A stretch of DNA of 64,000 nt from Aminobacter sp. J41 (GCF_000526635.1 NZ_JAGL01000004.1:1-64000), one strand, 5' to 3'; counted from the stretch's first letter, positions 52,774 through 64,000 are shown. Program-made: numbers and translations. The notes: generated by a model from the sequence alone, not told the origin.

Positions 52774-54057
52774 GTGGCCTGGATACTTTTCGGTTCCTTC
52801 GTCGTGCTGCTCGCGCTGGGCTTTCCCATCGCCTTCGTGCTGGCGATCTCGGCCTTCGTCGCCGTCGCGCTCGGAAGCAACTATCCCTATCTCGTCATCG
52901 TGAAGGAGATGTTCTCCGGCCTCGACTCATTTCCGCTGATGGCCGTCCCGTTCTTCATCCTCGCGGCCGAGCTGATGACGGGCGGCGCGATGACATACGT
53001 GCTGCTGCGCTTCGCCTCGCAGTTCGTCGGGCACAAGCGCGGCGGCCTCGGCTACGCGAACGTGATTGCCTCGACACTGTTCTCCGGAATTTCGGGCTCA
53101 GCGCTGGCGGACGCGGCCGGTCCCGGCGCTATGATGATCCGCATGATGGAAAAGAGCGGCTATGACCGCTCCTACGCCGGAGCCCTGACGGCCTCATCGG
53201 CAGTCATGGGGCCGATCATCCCGCCGTCGATCATCATGATCGTCTATGCGCTGCAGGTTGAGCAGGTGTCGGTGGGTGCGCTGTTCATCGCCGGCATCGT
53301 CCCGGGCGTCATCATCGCGCTCGCGCTCTCCGCGGCCAACTTCTACGTCTCGCGTGCCCGCGGCTACCGCGGTGGCGACCCGAAGCCGCCCACCGCCGAG
53401 ATCGTCCGGACCAGCATTTATGCGCTGCCGGCCCTGTTCCTGATCGTCCTGATCATTGGCGGCATCCGCGCCGGCATCTTCACGCCAACCGAAGCTTCGG
53501 TGGTGGCAATCTTCTACGCTCTGGCGTGCGGCATGTTCGTCTACCGCTCGCTGAAGGTGAAGGACATTCCGGCCATCATCCTGCGCGCGGCCCTGATCTC
53601 GGTTGCCGTCCTGCTGATCCTGGCGGCCGCCCGCGCCTTTGCCTGGGTGCTGATCATCGAGGGCGTGCCGCAGCGCCTTGCCGAGACGATCGTCTCATGG
53701 AACCTCTCGCCGGTTGTCTTCCTGCTCGCGATCAACGTCTTCCTGCTGATCTTCGGCTTGTTCATGGACCCGCTGCCGGGCGTGATGGTGCTGGTGCCGA
53801 TCCTCGCGCCCATCGCGCATTCGCTCGGCATCGATCCAATCCACTTCGCGATGGTGGTGATCCTGAACCTAACGATCGGCCTGATCACGCCACCGGTCGG
53901 GGCGCTGCTCTTCGTCGTCTCATCGACGGTGAAGCTGAAGGTGAGCGAGATCGTGCGCGAGATGCCGCCATTTCTCCTGGCGCATCTGCTGGTCCTGCTG
54001 CTGATTACCTTCGTGCCGGGGGTGTCGACCTGGCTGCCGCGCGTGAGCGGATTCTAG
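52774..54057 (+). CDS. TRAP transporter large permease subunit (DctM-like)
   Basis: A 427-residue inner-membrane permease with twelve or so segments. Signatures include LGFPIAFVLAISAFVAVALG, LMAVPFFILAAELMTGGAM, GISGSALADAAGPGAMMIRM and VMGPIIPPSIIMIVYAL. It uses an ion gradient, normally Na+, to take up the acid delivered by DctP. A GTG start at 52774 is used. Its TAG stop lies in the left arm of a hairpin shared with the convergent gene. Confidence 0.94.
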   Translation: MAWILFGSFVVLLALGFPIAFVLAISAFVAVALGSNYPYLVIVKEMFSGLDSFPLMAVPFFILAAELMTGGAMTYVLLRFASQFVGHKRGGLGYANVIASTLFSGISGSALADAAGPGAMMIRMMEKSGYDRSYAGALTASSAVMGPIIPPSIIMIVYALQVEQVSVGALFIAGIVPGVIIALALSAANFYVSRARGYRGGDPKPPTAEIVRTSIYALPALFLIVLIIGGIRAGIFTPTEASVVAIFYALACGMFVYRSLKVKDIPAIILRAALISVAVLLILAAARAFAWVLIIEGVPQRLAETIVSWNLSPVVFLLAINVFLLIFGLFMDPLPGVMVLVPILAPIAHSLGIDPIHFAMVVILNLTIGLITPPVGALLFVVSSTVKLKVSEIVREMPPFLLAHLLVLLLITFVPGVSTWLPRVSGF

Positions 54058-54072
54058 GCCGCTGAGGCCTAG
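54054..54072. terminator. Hairpin containing both convergent stop codons
   Basis: CTAGGCC-GCTGA-GGCCTAG is a perfect 7-bp stem. The TAG stops of dctM (54055-54057) and of the TadD-like gene (54069-54071) sit in opposite arms. No T tract follows on either side, so termination is uncertain, but it could limit read-through or exonuclease attack. Confidence 0.45.
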
Positions 54073-54887
54073 TTCCGCTTGCGCTCTTCCTCGCGCAGTT
54101 CGTTCCAGGCGTTCTGCTGGGCGAGCATCTGGCGCAGATAGGCGACGTTTGCCTGCGCCTGCTGCGGCGAGAGTTCGCGCGATGCGATCTCCTCGGCTTC
54201 TTTGAAACGGCCCTGCAGGCCGACGACGAGGGCGAGGTTCTGGCGCACGCGGCTGTCGGCTCCCGGCGCCTGCACGGCCTGGCGCAGATAGTTCTCGGCG
54301 CTCTTGAGATCCCCTTCCAGCACGTAGGACATGCCGAGGTTGGACAGGATCGAGGCTTCACCGGGCTTCAGCTCCAGAGCGCGCATGTAGAGCCTGCGCG
54401 CCTCTTTCTGGTCGCCGAGCTGGTCGAGGATTGCGGCTTCCGCCGACATCAGCTTCCAGTCGGGATATTCCGGCGTCTGGGCGCGGCGCACCGCATCGAG
54501 CGCGGGCTCCAGCTCGCCCGCTGCGGCGAGCGCCTTGCCATAGGCGGCGAGCACCTTGCGGTCGGACGGATAGTCGATGGCAAGCTTGCGCATCACCGCG
54601 AGCGACTGGTCGGTGCGGCCGCTCATCTGCAGCACCGAGGCGTAGCGCATCGCGGTGGTGCTGTCCTTTGGGTTCTTCGCGTACGCATTGCCGAGCGACT
54701 CGACTGCCGAGGCCAGCTGTTGGGCTGACATCGATTCCACCACCTCGGGCGAGGAACCGCGAGAAATGGAGCCGGTGGTCATCTTGTCGGTGGATGCACA
54801 TCCCGAAAGGGAAACGGCGACGATGAGTGCACTCAGCACTGCGGAGCTGCGTTTCCCCGTTGCCTTCGCGGCGAGGTTGGTGAACAT
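54069..54887 (-). CDS. TPR lipoprotein, TadD-like
   Basis: A 272-residue protein. A lipoprotein signal (AVLSALIVAVSLSGCASTDK, with the lipobox cysteine) precedes about five tetratricopeptide repeats, including AMRYASVLQMSGRTDQSLAV, MRALELKPGEASILSNLGMS and VLEGDLKSAENYLRQAV. TadD acts as a pilotin for the Tad/Flp pilus secretin; no other tad gene is in the window, so this is an orphan or stands apart from its operon. I chose the ATG at 54887. Confidence 0.85.
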   Translation of the reverse strand: MFTNLAAKATGKRSSAVLSALIVAVSLSGCASTDKMTTGSISRGSSPEVVESMSAQQLASAVESLGNAYAKNPKDSTTAMRYASVLQMSGRTDQSLAVMRKLAIDYPSDRKVLAAYGKALAAAGELEPALDAVRRAQTPEYPDWKLMSAEAAILDQLGDQKEARRLYMRALELKPGEASILSNLGMSYVLEGDLKSAENYLRQAVQAPGADSRVRQNLALVVGLQGRFKEAEEIASRELSPQQAQANVAYLRQMLAQQNAWNELREEERKRN

Positions 54888-54993
54888 CGGCACTGAATCT
54901 CCCCTGCCCGACAATGACCCTTTTCCGGTCACGATCGAGGGTCAGCAATAATCTGTTAACGCTAACGGATCGTTAAAAAGGATCTTTCCGGCC

Positions 54994-56373
<1,380 letters not shown>

Positions 56374-56417
56374 CCCCGTCTCGTTGACGCAGCGCCGGAC
56401 TCCGGCTATCCATCCGC

Positions 56418-56600
56418 TTGGAACTGGTCCCGCCGTGAGGCGGGTGAAAATGGGAACACGGTGCGACTGACTATCGGTCAATTCCGTGGCTGCCCCCGCA
56501 ACTGTAACCGTTGAGCCAACTTCCACATGCCACTGGCGGTCAGGCCGGGAAGGCGGAAGAGAGGTGAAGACACGGAAGCCAGGAGACCTGCCGTTCCAGT
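56418..56600 (+). ncRNA. Cobalamin (AdoCbl) riboswitch
   Basis: The leader shows the conserved elements in order: GGTGAAAATGGGAACACGGT, then CCGTGGCTGCCCCCGCAACT and GTAACCG, then the B12 box AAGCCAGGAGACCTGCC (56576-56592). Arms TGGTCCCGCC/GGCGGG form the helix before the core. It lies 180 bp upstream of btuB. Binding of cobalamin should fold the leader so as to block btuB expression; the switch sequence probably lies in the 56600-56780 leader. Confidence 0.95.
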
Positions 56601-56781
56601 CACCCATGTCTCGATGCGGGGTGCATCGGGGCGCGGTCGTCCGTCGCGGTGACATTCGAAGAATGTGCTGCATGCCGGAAGCGGCGAGATGACCTTTGGC
56701 GCATGGGCGCCGCGAAATCGGTTTGCAGCCTCAGTGTAACCGCCGGTCGGCATTGCCGATCGGACAGATGTGGGGACTGCA

Positions 56782-58632
56782 ATGAAATCGCCGCTGCTCG
56801 CTGCGAGCGCACTTACGCTTATCCTGTCCGGACCCTCTTTCGCCCAGGATGATGCTTCTTCCGACGACGTGACCGTTCTCGATACGATCACGGTTACTAC
56901 CGCCAATCGCACGCCCACCGAGGCGCAGAAGGTTGGCTCCAAGGTCGAGCTGCTGACCAGTGAGGATATCGATAAAAAGACGGTTCAGGCCGTAGCGGAT
57001 TATCTGTCGTTCGTGCCCGGCATGTCTGTGAGCCCGGCAGGCCCGATTGGCCAGACCACGGGCGTCTACATGCGCGGCCTGCCCGTGCGCTACATTAAGA
57101 CGCTCTACAACGGCATCGACGTCTCGGACGTCTCGAACACGCAGGTTCAGACCCATTTCGAGCACCTGCTGTCTGCCGGCATCTCGAACATCGAGGTTCT
57201 GAAGGGCTCCCAGAGCACGCTCTATGGCTCCAACGCCATTGCCGGTCTCGTCGATCTGTCGAGCTTTGCCGACGAAGGTCCGGGCGTTCATCACACCGTT
57301 GAGATCGAAGGCGGCTCCTACGGCACGGTGCGCGGCCGCTATGGCATCAACGCGTCTGATGATGCCTCCCGCATCGTCGGCAATATTTCAGGCTTCCGAG
57401 CCGATGGCTTCTCCGCCGCTGCCGGCGGCACGGAAAAGGACGGATACCAGAACGTCACCGCCGACCTGAACGTCGAGCACCGCTTCAGCGAAGCCTTTTC
57501 CGTCTTTGGCTCGGCGCTCTACATCGACACCAGGGCCGAGTATGACCTCAACGGCTTTGACAGCTCAGGCGACGAGAACTTCACCACGTTCCTGGGCGGA
57601 CGCGCAGGGTTCAACCTCGATCTTCTCGACGGACGTGCCAAGAACACCTTCTCGGTGCAGGCATCGCGCATGGATCGCGAGATTTCGCCGGCCAACGACA
57701 CCTTCGTCGGCGACCGGCTGAAGTTCGACTATCTCGGCTCGTTCGAACTGACCGATCGCATCACCCTGCAATACGGCGCCGACCACGAGCGTCAGAAGGC
57801 CGATATCGCGACCACCTGGACCGCAATCAGCGACAGCCACCATCTCACGGGTGTCTGGGCGCAAGGGATTTTCGAGCCGGTTGATGATTTCGTGCTGACT
57901 GCCGGGCTTCGCCATGATGAGCACTCTGAATTTGGCGGCCACACCACCTATCGTGGCACGGCGTCCTATCTCTTCCCGAATTCCGGAACGCGCCTCCACG
58001 CCTCGGTCGGCACTGGCTTTCGGGCGCCCAGCCTCTATGAGCTATACGCGCCCACCTACGGCAACACGGATCTGCAGCCGGAAACCAGCTTCAGCTACGA
58101 TGTCGGCGTCGAGCAGACTTTTCTCGATGGCCGCCTGACGGCCGACATCACCTACTTCTCGGTGAAGGTCGAGGACCGCATCGGATTTGGCACGACCTAC
58201 GTGCAGATCCCCGGCAACACCCATTCGCGCGGCATCGAAGCCTCGCTGAAATACGCGGTGACCGACTGGTTTGATCTTGGCGCCTCCTACACCTACACCA
58301 GCGCGGCGGACGATGCAGGGATCCGCGCCATTCGCGTCCCGCGCCATGCGACCGTGCTGACTGCGACGGTGCGTCCGGCTGAAAAATGGACCGTGAGCGC
58401 CGACCTGAAATATGCCGTCGACACGCTGGACACCGACTTCTCGACCTGGCCATCGACAGATGTTTCGCTCGATGACTACGTCCTGCTCAACGCCAAGGTC
58501 GCCTATCAGCTGAACGACAACATGCAGTTCTACCTTCGTGGCGAGAACCTGCTGAACGAGAAGTACCAGACCGTGTTGGGCTACAATACGCCGGGCGCCT
58601 CCGCGTTCGTTGGCATGAAGGCGAAGTTCTGA
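56782..58632 (+). CDS. btuB: TonB-dependent cobalamin receptor
   Basis: A 616-residue outer-membrane transporter. A signal peptide (LLAASALTLILSGPSFAQ) is followed by a TonB box-like DTITVTT and the plug domain with GPIGQTTGVYMRGLPVRYIK and EVLKGSQSTLYGSNAIAG. The 22-strand barrel ends in FVGMKAKF with a terminal Phe. The B12 riboswitch upstream and the BtuFCD genes downstream identify the ligand as cobalamin. The ATG at 56782 is preferred over an upstream GTG. No TonB-ExbBD genes are in the window. Confidence 0.94.
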   Translation: MKSPLLAASALTLILSGPSFAQDDASSDDVTVLDTITVTTANRTPTEAQKVGSKVELLTSEDIDKKTVQAVADYLSFVPGMSVSPAGPIGQTTGVYMRGLPVRYIKTLYNGIDVSDVSNTQVQTHFEHLLSAGISNIEVLKGSQSTLYGSNAIAGLVDLSSFADEGPGVHHTVEIEGGSYGTVRGRYGINASDDASRIVGNISGFRADGFSAAAGGTEKDGYQNVTADLNVEHRFSEAFSVFGSALYIDTRAEYDLNGFDSSGDENFTTFLGGRAGFNLDLLDGRAKNTFSVQASRMDREISPANDTFVGDRLKFDYLGSFELTDRITLQYGADHERQKADIATTWTAISDSHHLTGVWAQGIFEPVDDFVLTAGLRHDEHSEFGGHTTYRGTASYLFPNSGTRLHASVGTGFRAPSLYELYAPTYGNTDLQPETSFSYDVGVEQTFLDGRLTADITYFSVKVEDRIGFGTTYVQIPGNTHSRGIEASLKYAVTDWFDLGASYTYTSAADDAGIRAIRVPRHATVLTATVRPAEKWTVSADLKYAVDTLDTDFSTWPSTDVSLDDYVLLNAKVAYQLNDNMQFYLRGENLLNEKYQTVLGYNTPGASAFVGMKAKF

Positions 58633-59513
58633 TGCGTGTAAGGGATCGCATTGGTATCTGGCTGGCGTGGCCCTCCGGGCCCGCGCTCGCCGTGCTGCCT
58701 GCGATCCTGCTTGCACTGGTATGCGCGGCAGGAGCTGCATCGGCAGCACCTGCCCGCGTCGTCTCTATGAACGTCTGCACCGACCAGATGGCGATGCTGG
58801 TTGCGGCGGATGGACAGCTGCGTTCGGTGACGCACCTCGCCACCGATCCGCAAACCTCGGCGATGGTGGACGAGGCGAAAGCCTTTCCCGTCAATCACGG
58901 CCTCGCCGAAGAAATCTTCCTGATGAGGCCGGACCTGGTGCTGGCCGGCACCTACACCGCGACGGCGACGGTCAACCTTCTCCAGAACCTCGGCATCCGC
59001 GTTGAGCTGTTCGACCCGGTCAACACCTTTGCCGACGTGCGCGAGCAGATCGTTCGCGTCGGCAAGTTGCTTGGCCGCGAAGGGCGCGCGGCGGAAGTCG
59101 TCGCCGAACTCGACAGCGGGCTGAAGGAACTCGCAACCAGCAGCAGCGGTGTCACCGCCCTTGGCTGGTCGTCGAACAGCTATGCAACGGGCGCGGGAAC
59201 GTTTACCGACGAGGTCATGAAAGTGGCCGGCCTCACCAACATTGCGGCGCGCGAAGGGATCCAGGGCGGGGCGCGGGTTCCGCTCGAAACGTTACTCGCG
59301 GCGAAGCCGGACCTGATCGTCACCGGCAGCGAAACCTACGCACGGCCGGCCATAGCGCAGGACAATTTCATCCATCCCGCCTTTCGTGCTTATGTTGCTG
59401 GCGGCAAGGAGGTCTCGGTGCCCGACAAGTACTGGGTGTGCGGCGCGCCGTTTACGCTCGAGGCTGTACGCATCCTGCGCACCGCCGCCGAGGCGACCGG
59501 AGCCGCGCGTTGA
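58632..59513 (+). CDS. btuF: Cobalamin-binding periplasmic protein
   Basis: A 293-residue receptor of the helical-backbone ABC type. An N-terminal hydrophobic signal (VLPAILLALVCAAGAASA) precedes RVVSMNVCTDQMAMLVAADG, LMRPDLVLAGTYTATATVNL and LLAAKPDLIVTGSETYARP. It takes the vitamin from BtuB to the permease. The ATG overlaps the btuB stop by 1 base, and its end overlaps btuC by 4 bases. Confidence 0.9.
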   Translation: MRVRDRIGIWLAWPSGPALAVLPAILLALVCAAGAASAAPARVVSMNVCTDQMAMLVAADGQLRSVTHLATDPQTSAMVDEAKAFPVNHGLAEEIFLMRPDLVLAGTYTATATVNLLQNLGIRVELFDPVNTFADVREQIVRVGKLLGREGRAAEVVAELDSGLKELATSSSGVTALGWSSNSYATGAGTFTDEVMKVAGLTNIAAREGIQGGARVPLETLLAAKPDLIVTGSETYARPAIAQDNFIHPAFRAYVAGGKEVSVPDKYWVCGAPFTLEAVRILRTAAEATGAAR

Positions 59514-60511
59514 CCGACACATCGAGATACCGGCTGGTGCTGGCGGCGCTGTCGCTTGCCGTCGTGCTCCTGTTCCTGATGTCGTTGGCGACCGGGCCAG
59601 CCGCGATTGGCTTTGCCGACTCCATGCGCGCGCTGTTGTCCGGCGATGCCTACGAGATCACGCTGATCATGCGCGAGATCCGCCTGCCGCGCGCGATCCT
59701 CGGCCTGATGGTCGGCGCAACGCTCGGCCTCTCCGGCGCCGTGCTGCAGGGCTATTTGCGCAATCCTCTTGCTGAGCCGGGCCTGCTCGGCATCAGTGCC
59801 ACCGCCTCGCTCGGCGCGGTGCTGACCATCTATACCGGCGTCTCGCTCGTCTTCCCCCTCGCCTTGCCGCTGGCGGCACTGGCCGGCGCGGGCGTTGCCG
59901 TGCTGGTGGTACGGGCGATGGCCGGCGGCTCAGGCGGAACGCTTTCCATCATTCTCGCGGGCATTGCCTTGTCGGCCTTCGCCGGGGCCATGACGTCGCT
60001 GGCGCTGAACCTTTCTCCCAATCCGTTCGCGGCCATGGAAATCGTCTTCTGGATGCTGGGCTCGCTCACCGACCGCTCCATGATCCATGTGTCGCTCGCC
60101 GCGCCCTTCATGGTGCTCGGCTGGGTGATGCTGGCGCTGACCGCCCGCGCGCTTGATGCGTTGACGCTCGGCGCGAGCGCCGCCGCCAGCCTCGGCTTTG
60201 ACCTTCGCCGCACTCAGCTTCTTGCCGTCGGAGGCACCGCCGCCTCGGTCGGTGCCGCGACTGCGGTGGCTGGTGCGATCGGCTTCGTCGGGCTGGTCGT
60301 GCCGCACATCTTGCGCCCGCTCGTCGGCAGTATGCCGTCGCGCCTGCTGCCGGCCAGCGCTCTGGGTGGCGCGGCGATGCTGCTTGCCGCCGACATTCTC
60401 GTGCGGCTGATCGCGCCCGAGCGCGACCTGAAACTCGGTGTCCTCACCGCCATGGTCGGCGCGCCGTTCTTCCTGTGGCTGATCTGGCGCTCGCGGAGGA
60501 CGATGCTGTGA
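59510..60511 (+). CDS. btuC: Cobalamin ABC transporter permease
   Basis: A 333-residue FecCD-family permease with about ten transmembrane helices. IRLPRAILGLMVGATLGLSG and AVLQGYLRNPLAEPGLLGIS are family signatures; GAIGFVGLVVPHILRPLVG is the ATPase-coupling region. The start is taken as the TTG at 59510 in the TTGA overlap with btuF. Context assigns it to cobalamin rather than iron-siderophore uptake. Confidence 0.92.
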   Translation: MTDTSRYRLVLAALSLAVVLLFLMSLATGPAAIGFADSMRALLSGDAYEITLIMREIRLPRAILGLMVGATLGLSGAVLQGYLRNPLAEPGLLGISATASLGAVLTIYTGVSLVFPLALPLAALAGAGVAVLVVRAMAGGSGGTLSIILAGIALSAFAGAMTSLALNLSPNPFAAMEIVFWMLGSLTDRSMIHVSLAAPFMVLGWVMLALTARALDALTLGASAAASLGFDLRRTQLLAVGGTAASVGAATAVAGAIGFVGLVVPHILRPLVGSMPSRLLPASALGGAAMLLAADILVRLIAPERDLKLGVLTAMVGAPFFLWLIWRSRRTML

Positions 60512-61293
60512 CGCTGCTTGCCGTCTCCGATCTCCATGCCGATCTCGGCCGCCGCGAGGTGCTGCACGGCATCTCCTTCACCGTCAGCGAGGGCGAGTTT
60601 GTCGGCCTGATCGGCCCGAACGGCGCCGGCAAGACGACGCTGCTGCGCGCGATCCTTGGCCTGACGCCCTCGAAAGGCACCGTCATCATCGGCAATGAGG
60701 TGAAGCCAGCGCCGCGCGTCCAGGCCAGGCTCGTCTCCTATCTGCCGCAGGAGCGGGAGATTGCCTGGCCGGTGACGGTTGAGCGCGTCGTGGCGCTGGG
60801 CCGGGCGCCGCACCTGCCGGGCTTTGCCGCTCCCGGGGAGGCTGACCTTGCGGCGATCCGCTCGGCGATGCGGCGGATGGAAGTGGAAGATTTCGCGCAG
60901 CGCGCCGCAACCGAACTTTCCGGCGGCGAGCAGGCGCGAGTGCTGATCGCCCGGGCGCTCGCACAGGAAGCGCCGCTGATGCTCGCCGACGAGCCAGCGG
61001 CCGGGCTCGACCCCGCGCACCAGATCGCGCTGATGAAGATCTTTGCGGGCCTTGCCGACGAAGGTTCCAGCGTCGTCGCCTGCCTGCACGACCTCGGCCT
61101 CGCCGCCCGCTTCTGCACCCGGCTGATCCTGCTGCAGGACGGCCGCATCGTGGCTGACGGTGCGCCGCGCGATGTGCTGACGGACGAGCTGCTGCGCTCG
61201 TCCTACGGCGTGAAATCCTTCCTCGGCGAGCACGAGGGCGGGCTGATCGTGCAGCCCTTTGATCTGGCGGACGGATCCGGCCACGGGGGATGA
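60508..61293 (+). CDS. btuD: Cobalamin ABC transporter ATP-binding protein
   Basis: A 261-residue ATPase with Walker A GPNGAGKTT, signature LSGGEQARVLIARALAQ, Walker B LMLADEPAAGLD and switch histidine CLHDLGLAARF. The GTG at 60508 overlaps the btuC stop (GTGA). It completes the riboswitch-controlled btuBFCD set; transcription may end in the 88-bp gap before aroA, where no clear terminator is seen. Confidence 0.92.
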   Translation: MTLLAVSDLHADLGRREVLHGISFTVSEGEFVGLIGPNGAGKTTLLRAILGLTPSKGTVIIGNEVKPAPRVQARLVSYLPQEREIAWPVTVERVVALGRAPHLPGFAAPGEADLAAIRSAMRRMEVEDFAQRAATELSGGEQARVLIARALAQEAPLMLADEPAAGLDPAHQIALMKIFAGLADEGSSVVACLHDLGLAARFCTRLILLQDGRIVADGAPRDVLTDELLRSSYGVKSFLGEHEGGLIVQPFDLADGSGHGG

Positions 61294-61312
61294 CCGCGGC
61301 ATTGCGTCGTGA

Positions 61313-62722
<1,410 letters not shown>

Positions 62723-62745
62723 CAGAACGGCATGAGGGAGAGGAC

Positions 62746-63450
62746 ATGGCTGATAGCAAGGTTGCAATGATCGTCGGTGGCGGCAGCGGCATGGGTGCCG
62801 CGTCGGCCCGAAAACTCGCCGAGAACGGCTATACCGTCGCTGTCATGTCCTCGTCCGGCAAGGGCGAGGCGCTGGGCAACGAGCTCGGGGGGCTGGGCTT
62901 TACCGGCTCCAACCTGTCGAACGACGATCTGAAGCGCTTTGCCGACCTCACCCTCGAGCGCTTCGGCCGCATCGACGTGCTGGTCAACAGCGCCGGCCAC
63001 GGCCCGAAGGGCCCGCTGCTCGAAATCTCCGACGAGGACTGGCACAAGGGCTTCGACGTCTATTTCATGAACGTCGCCCGCGCCGTGCGCATCGTCGCGC
63101 CGCAGATGATCGCGCAGAAGTCGGGCTCGATCGTCAACATCTCCACCGCATGGGTGGACGAGCCGAGCGAGATGTTCCCGACATCCGCCGTCGCTCGCTC
63201 CGGCCTCACAGCTTACACCAAGCTGTTCGCCAACCAGTACGCGGCGCAGAACGTGCGCATCAACAACGTGCTGCCGGGCTGGATCGACAGCCTGCCGGAG
63301 AAGGACGAGCGCCGCGCTTCCGTGCCGATGCAGCGCTATGGTACCGCCGAGGAAATCGCGGAGGCGGTGCTGTTCCTTGCCTCGGAAAAGTCTTCCTACA
63401 TCACCGGCCAGAACATCCGCGTCGATGGCGGCCTGATGCGTTCGGTCTGA
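62746..63450 (+). CDS. SDR-fold protein with degenerate catalytic motif
   Basis: A 234-residue Rossmann-fold protein. The cofactor loop is IVGGGSGMGAASARKLAENG, the NAG-type motif is VLVNSAGHG and the end is YITGQNIRVDGGLMRSV, all SDR-like. Where the catalytic YxxxK should follow the serine strand (SIVNISTAWVDEP), the sequence reads FPTSAVARSGLTAY, lacking both Tyr and Lys in register. Some SDR subgroups share this feature. Function is unknown. It sits between aroA and cmk, co-directional and 6 bp from cmk, which breaks the usual aroA-cmk pair. Confidence 0.88.
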   Translation: MADSKVAMIVGGGSGMGAASARKLAENGYTVAVMSSSGKGEALGNELGGLGFTGSNLSNDDLKRFADLTLERFGRIDVLVNSAGHGPKGPLLEISDEDWHKGFDVYFMNVARAVRIVAPQMIAQKSGSIVNISTAWVDEPSEMFPTSAVARSGLTAYTKLFANQYAAQNVRINNVLPGWIDSLPEKDERRASVPMQRYGTAEEIAEAVLFLASEKSSYITGQNIRVDGGLMRSV

Positions 63451-63456
63451 GAGTTC

Positions 63457-64000
63457 ATGTCGTCACATTTCATCATCGCCATCGATGGCCCGGCCGGGGC
63501 CGGCAAGGGCACGATGGCGCGCCGCCTCGCCGATCATTTTCACCTGAACATGCTCGACACGGGGCTTACCTACCGCGCTGTGGCGCACAAGATGCTGCAG
63601 GAGGGGCTGAACCTCACCGACGCTACGGCCGCCGAGGCAACCGCACGCTCGCTCGACCTCGGCAATCTCGACCGTGACGTGCTTTCGCAGCATGCCGTCG
63701 GCGAGGCAGCATCTCAGATTGCCGTCATTCCCGCGGTGCGGCGCGCGCTGGTTGAGAAGCAACGCGAGTTTGCGAAGACGGCGCCAGGCGCCGTGCTCGA
63801 CGGCCGCGACATCGGCACGGTGGTCTGCCCCGACGCCGACGTGAAGCTCTATGTCACCGCCACCGCCGCCGTGCGTGCAAAGCGCCGCCTCGCCGAGATC
63901 GAATCGCGCGGCGGCACCGCCGAATTCGCGCAGATCCTTGCCGATATCGAGAAGCGCGACGCGCGCGACATGGGCCGCGAGGATTCGCCTCTACGGCCGG
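63457..64000 (+). CDS. cmk: Cytidylate kinase (partial, runs off the window)
   Basis: The first 181 codons of a (d)CMP kinase are visible. The P-loop is [20 protein letters not shown], followed by [18 protein letters not shown] (family form LDTGxxYRA) and [20 protein letters not shown], a Cmk signature, then [12 protein letters not shown] in the lid. The full protein is usually about 210-220 residues. In Rhizobiales rpsA normally follows. The start ATG is 6 bp after the SDR stop. Confidence 0.96.
   Translation, partial: MSSHFIIAIDGPAGAGKGTMARRLADHFHLNMLDTGLTYRAVAHKMLQEGLNLTDATAAEATARSLDLGNLDRDVLSQHAVGEAASQIAVIPAVRRALVEKQREFAKTAPGAVLDGRDIGTVVCPDADVKLYVTATAAVRAKRRLAEIESRGGTAEFAQILADIEKRDARDMGREDSPLRP

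Overview
The window looks like chromosomal DNA of a Rhizobiales (Hyphomicrobiales) bacterium, probably Phyllobacteriaceae-like (Mesorhizobium/Nitratireductor type). The reasons are the block divL, tsaE-amgK, murU, addB, addA, trxA next to ahcY, HPr and EIIA-Man, a CP4-like class II aroA followed by cmk, gshB beside comM, and the typical GC-rich rhizobial intergenic palindromes. This assignment is from recognised families and gene order, not from a database search.

Region 1-8187 is accessory DNA, visibly less GC-rich than the rest. It contains the end of an IS256-family element, an intact IS2-group (IS3 family) element with a 5-bp target duplication inside a gene of unknown function, a resolvase-type serine recombinase, and a compact set of DNA-modifying genes: a C5-cytosine methyltransferase with an unassigned C-terminal region, facing a three-gene operon (120-aa unknown protein, 97-aa winged-helix-like protein, and a 625-aa HNH + SF2 helicase + double zinc-ribbon protein). 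The island ends inside comM (yifB), whose 5' part remains; the other half must lie left of the window, if it exists. The methyltransferase/HNH-helicase set is the best candidate here for an undescribed restriction or defence system.

Region 8.2-17 kb is chromosomal: gshB, an STT3-like membrane protein, a GGDEF-EAL protein, a small RlpA-like protein, a thioredoxin-fold protein, an MFS transporter, a BKACE (DUF849) enzyme and a stand-alone Lrp-type ligand-binding domain. Region 17-31.5 kb is an aromatic catabolic cluster. A divergent arylformamidase-like hydrolase faces a 2-aminobenzoyl-CoA (or salicylyl-CoA) monooxygenase/reductase, followed by an SDR, a MarR regulator, an enoyl-CoA hydratase, an acyl-CoA dehydrogenase, an aryl-CoA ligase, a LIV-type ABC transporter and a RidA protein. 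Together these fit CoA-dependent aerobic degradation of anthranilate. Three related hairpin repeats and one longer repeat mosaic sit between genes of this cluster. An orphan ureE follows.

Region 32.3-46.5 kb is a conserved housekeeping block on the minus strand: EIIA-Man, HPr, ahcY, divL, tsaE-amgK, murU, addB, addA, trxA. Its usual outer neighbours (hprK on one side, folC on the other) are not adjacent here. Region 46.8-54 kb is a second aromatic cluster: an HpaR-like MarR regulator, an FAH-family enzyme, an NTF2-like protein, an alpha/beta hydrolase, a LigAB extradiol dioxygenase and a TRAP transporter. Region 54-61.3 kb holds a TadD-like TPR lipoprotein, an M17 aminopeptidase and a cobalamin-riboswitch-led btuBFCD operon. 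The window closes with aroA, an atypical SDR, and the start of cmk.
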